Assembly: GCA_902158735.1 (NCBI GenBank)
Contig: CABGHG010000110.1
Location: 1 to 5,981 of the forward strand
Source of the DNA: Candidatus Methanolliviera sp. GoM_oil
Lineage (GTDB): Archaea > Halobacteriota > Methanoliparia > Methanoliparales > Methanoliparaceae
DNA length: 5,981 nt
Reading direction: 5' to 3'
In this document: in pieces, positions 3,766-5,981 of the stretch
Layout of the letters: the number at the start of each line of letters is the position of its first letter
Position numbering within the stretch: the first letter of the stretch is position 1
The notes under the pieces: generated by a model
The model's input: the letters and a program-made list of their open reading frames with translations, nothing else
Database searches by the model: none
Told to the model about the DNA's origin: nothing
Position numbers and translations under genes: made by a program

Positions 3766-5979
3766 ATGGAACAGGTTGTCATAGAGAACCCAGTCATCAA
3801 TTCACCCTTTGAAGAACCAAAAAGGCACTTTCTCTTTTCCGAAGAGGGCATTACAAATGAGATCGCAGAGGCCCGACGCGTAAGCTCCTATTTCATCCCC
3901 ATTCCCAAGCCGAAAAAGAAAGGTAAACAAAGGCAGCTCTCATTCGAAACCGAATGGACTCAAGACCGGCTCAAAGAAAACGAGTTAATCAATCATGTTC
4001 GTGCCCGAGTCGCCAAGTGGAGGCAGGGCCGGTATTTGGGTATTACAAAGACAACTGGGCGCCTGTTGGAATACTGGCAACGACCGGAGCGGGAGCCAAG
4101 GCTCTTCTATTGCCAGATAGAAGCCTTGGAGACAGTCATTTACATCACTGAGGCGGCCAAGAACTACGGTGACGCCTGGATTGAAAATGAGCTTCGCGGG
4201 GCCAACGAACTTGCCAACCCTCTCCTTTATCGTCTGGCCTGCAAGATGGCCACAGGCAGCGGCAAGACCGTGGTCATGGCCATGCTCATAGCCTGGCATG
4301 TCCTAAACAAAAACGCTAACAAACAAGACCGTCGGTTTTCCGACGCCTTTCTCATCGTGACACCGGGCATCACAATACGGGACCGCCTCCGGGTCTTACT
4401 GCCGAGTGATCCTCAGAATTACTACCGGCAGATGGATATAGTCCCGCCTGACCTGAGAGATCAACTCGGAAAGTCCAAAATCATTATCACCAACTTTCAC
4501 TCATTCAAGCTCAGAGAGCGCAACAAGGCCAGCAAACTCACCAAAAGTATCCTGGCCGAGGGAAAAGCTAGCCCATTTACAGAAACTCCGGCCCAGATGG
4601 TCCGCCGGGCCTGTCGTGATCTGGGCAACAAGAGAAATATCCTGGTCATAAACGATGAGGCCCACCACTGCTACCGTAGAAAACCGGACGGTATAGAGGA
4701 AAGGCTGAAAGGTGATGAACGAAAAGAGGCTGAAAAACGAGAAGAAGCCGCGCGGATCTGGATTTCAGGACTTGAGGCGGTTAAGGCCAAAATCGGCATA
4801 AGAGCCATTTACGACCTATCGGCCACGCCCTTCTTTTTGCGTGGCTCGGGTTATAAGGAGGGGACCCTTTTCCCGTGGGTGGTTTCTGATTTCTCGCTCA
4901 TTGACGCTATAGAATGTGGGGTCGTCAAAGTGCCCCGGGTGCCCATAGCCGACGATTCCATGGCAGACGACCAGCCGACCTATCGCGACCTCTGGCTTCG
5001 CATCCGCGACCACCTGCCTAAGAAAGGCCGGAAGACCCAGGCAGTTACTGGGGAACCGAAACTACCGGCTGCATTGGAAGGAGCCATCCACAGTCTCTAC
5101 AACAACTATGAGAAATACTACCGCCAATGGGAGAAAAACGCCGAGGCCCGGGCCAAGGGCCAAACACCTCCAGTCTTTATCGTGGTCTGTAACAACACCA
5201 ACGTCTCCAAGCTCGTCTTCGATTACGTATCCGGCTGGGAAAAGATTTTGCCCGGCGGTTCCACGATTGTCGTCCCTGGCCAAATGCCTGTCTTCAGTAA
5301 CGAACATAATGGCGGCTGGAGCCATCGGCCCAACACCATCCTGATAGACAGTGAGCAGCTTGAGTCTGGAGACGCCATGAGCCGAGAATTCAAGAAAGTC
5401 GCTGCTCAGCAAATCGAAGATTTCAAGTCCGAATACCGCACCAGATTTCCGGGTCGAGACGTGGATAAGCTCACGGATGAGGACCTGTTACGCGAGGTAA
5501 TGAACACGATTGGCAAACCCGGAAAACTGGGCGAGCAAATCAAGTGCGTGGTCTCAGTTTCTATGCTTACCGAGGGATGGGATGCTAACACCGTGACCCA
5601 CATATTGGGCGTGCGGGCCTTTGGGACTCAACTCCTCTGTGAACAGGTAGTGGGTCGCGGCCTGCGCCGGAGGAGCCACACAACCAAACCTCAACGCTTA
5701 GAGATTAACGGCAAGACGTTCGAGTTTGAGGCCTTCCCCGTAGAATATGCGGAAGTCTATGGTGTCCCGTTCTCGTTCATCCCGTGTGCTGGGTCTTCAC
5801 CCGATCCGGAACCTGGCCCGGAAATAACCCATGTGCGCGCCATCGAGGACCGGATCTCCTGCGAGATCACCTTCCCGCGCCTCCTGGGGTATCGTTACGA
5901 GCTTCCAAGCGAAACGCTGGCTGCTAATTTCACTAACGAATCAGCAATTCCCGACCATACCCAAGATGCCCTAAAATAG
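3766..5979 (+). CDS. Res-like SF2 helicase of a type III-like restriction system (BPTD_3080-type), C-terminally truncated
   Basis: The protein has 737 residues. Motor motifs in order are ATGSGKT (Walker A, 162-168), VTPG (198-201), ITNFHSF (241-247), DEAH (297-300), SAT (352-354), LTEGWDANTVTHILG (601-615, motif V) and QVVGRGLRR (627-635, arginine finger motif VI). The N-terminus VIENPVINSPFEEPKRHF and WTQD, and many later blocks, are typical of BPTD_3080-type Res proteins, which translocate on DNA and cut with a methyltransferase partner. The ATG at 3766 fits that family start, though only a weak AGGGA lies upstream. As I recall, relatives are about 1000 residues. Here similarity weakens after ELPSETLAANFTNES and TAG follows at 5977-5979, two bases before the window end, so the C-terminal region that should carry the nuclease is missing. 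It may survive as an ATPase/translocase or be a pseudogene. Its methyltransferase partner survives only as the scar at 1284-1431. Confidence 0.85.
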   Translation: MEQVVIENPVINSPFEEPKRHFLFSEEGITNEIAEARRVSSYFIPIPKPKKKGKQRQLSFETEWTQDRLKENELINHVRARVAKWRQGRYLGITKTTGRLLEYWQRPEREPRLFYCQIEALETVIYITEAAKNYGDAWIENELRGANELANPLLYRLACKMATGSGKTVVMAMLIAWHVLNKNANKQDRRFSDAFLIVTPGITIRDRLRVLLPSDPQNYYRQMDIVPPDLRDQLGKSKIIITNFHSFKLRERNKASKLTKSILAEGKASPFTETPAQMVRRACRDLGNKRNILVINDEAHHCYRRKPDGIEERLKGDERKEAEKREEAARIWISGLEAVKAKIGIRAIYDLSATPFFLRGSGYKEGTLFPWVVSDFSLIDAIECGVVKVPRVPIADDSMADDQPTYRDLWLRIRDHLPKKGRKTQAVTGEPKLPAALEGAIHSLYNNYEKYYRQWEKNAEARAKGQTPPVFIVVCNNTNVSKLVFDYVSGWEKILPGGSTIVVPGQMPVFSNEHNGGWSHRPNTILIDSEQLESGDAMSREFKKVAAQQIEDFKSEYRTRFPGRDVDKLTDEDLLREVMNTIGKPGKLGEQIKCVVSVSMLTEGWDANTVTHILGVRAFGTQLLCEQVVGRGLRRRSHTTKPQRLEINGKTFEFEAFPVEYAEVYGVPFSFIPCAGSSPDPEPGPEITHVRAIEDRISCEITFPRLLGYRYELPSETLAANFTNESAIPDHTQDALK

Positions 5980-5981
5980 AC

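Noticed and set aside
5977..5979. UAG in the helicase read as pyrrolysine
   Set aside because: TAG also ends the antitoxin and GIY-YIG-like genes at sensible places, similarity weakens before the codon, and no insertion signal or pyl gene is visible. Ordinary truncation is simpler.
1..5981. CRISPR array or tandem repeats
   Set aside because: The repeats seen are three copies hundreds to thousands of bases apart, without regular spacers and without cas genes.

Overview
The window looks like a decayed accessory (genomic-island-like) stretch of a mesophilic bacterial chromosome. Protein style and the family mix (flavodoxin, M28 peptidase, BPTD_3080-type restriction helicase, zinc-finger/HTH/Panacea antitoxin, short GIY-YIG-like protein) suggest an anaerobic Desulfobacterota-type organism, but this is an impression, not a phylogenetic result. 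No rRNA, tRNA or CRISPR array is visible.

Layout. (1) Bases 1-1000, minus strand: an intact flavodoxin-family gene followed 34 bp later by the first ~70 residues of an M28-type peptidase that then runs into unrelated sequence. A dispersed repeat (R1) lies just beyond the break. (2) Bases 1000-1600, plus strand: a second repeat copy (R2), then a compact transcription unit with a good sigma70-type promoter, two hairpins and a terminal T-run that reads as a ~70-nt small RNA gene, a second terminator-like hairpin, and a collapsed remnant of an N6-adenine DNA methyltransferase that retains the DPPY motif. (3) Bases 1600-3100, minus strand, visibly AT-richer: a self-contained module with promoter and two operator-like palindromes, a 378-codon antitoxin-like gene (zinc finger, HTH, Panacea/SocA domain) whose first 47 codons look like the stump of an upstream toxin gene, and a small GIY-YIG-like gene 47 bp downstream. 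(4) Bases 3100-3765: no convincing gene. It holds a degenerate sequence resembling leader regions found beside group II introns, a short repeat (S2), a third copy of the dispersed repeat (R3) and one doubtful ORF. (5) Bases 3766-5979, plus strand: a superfamily 2 helicase, the Res-like subunit of a type III-like restriction system, with all main motor motifs but ending about a quarter short of what I recall as the family length.

How it fits together. The methyltransferase remnant and the Res-like helicase probably once belonged to one restriction-modification operon. The modification gene is now a scar and the helicase lacks its C-terminal part, where the nuclease should be. Between them sit the toxin-antitoxin-like module and repeats. 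Several genes break or stop at or near repeat copies, so repeat-associated rearrangement is the simplest account of the mosaic. The most interesting candidates for undescribed biology are the small RNA unit at 1105-1210 and the two-gene Panacea-antitoxin/GIY-YIG module with its spacer-located operator.
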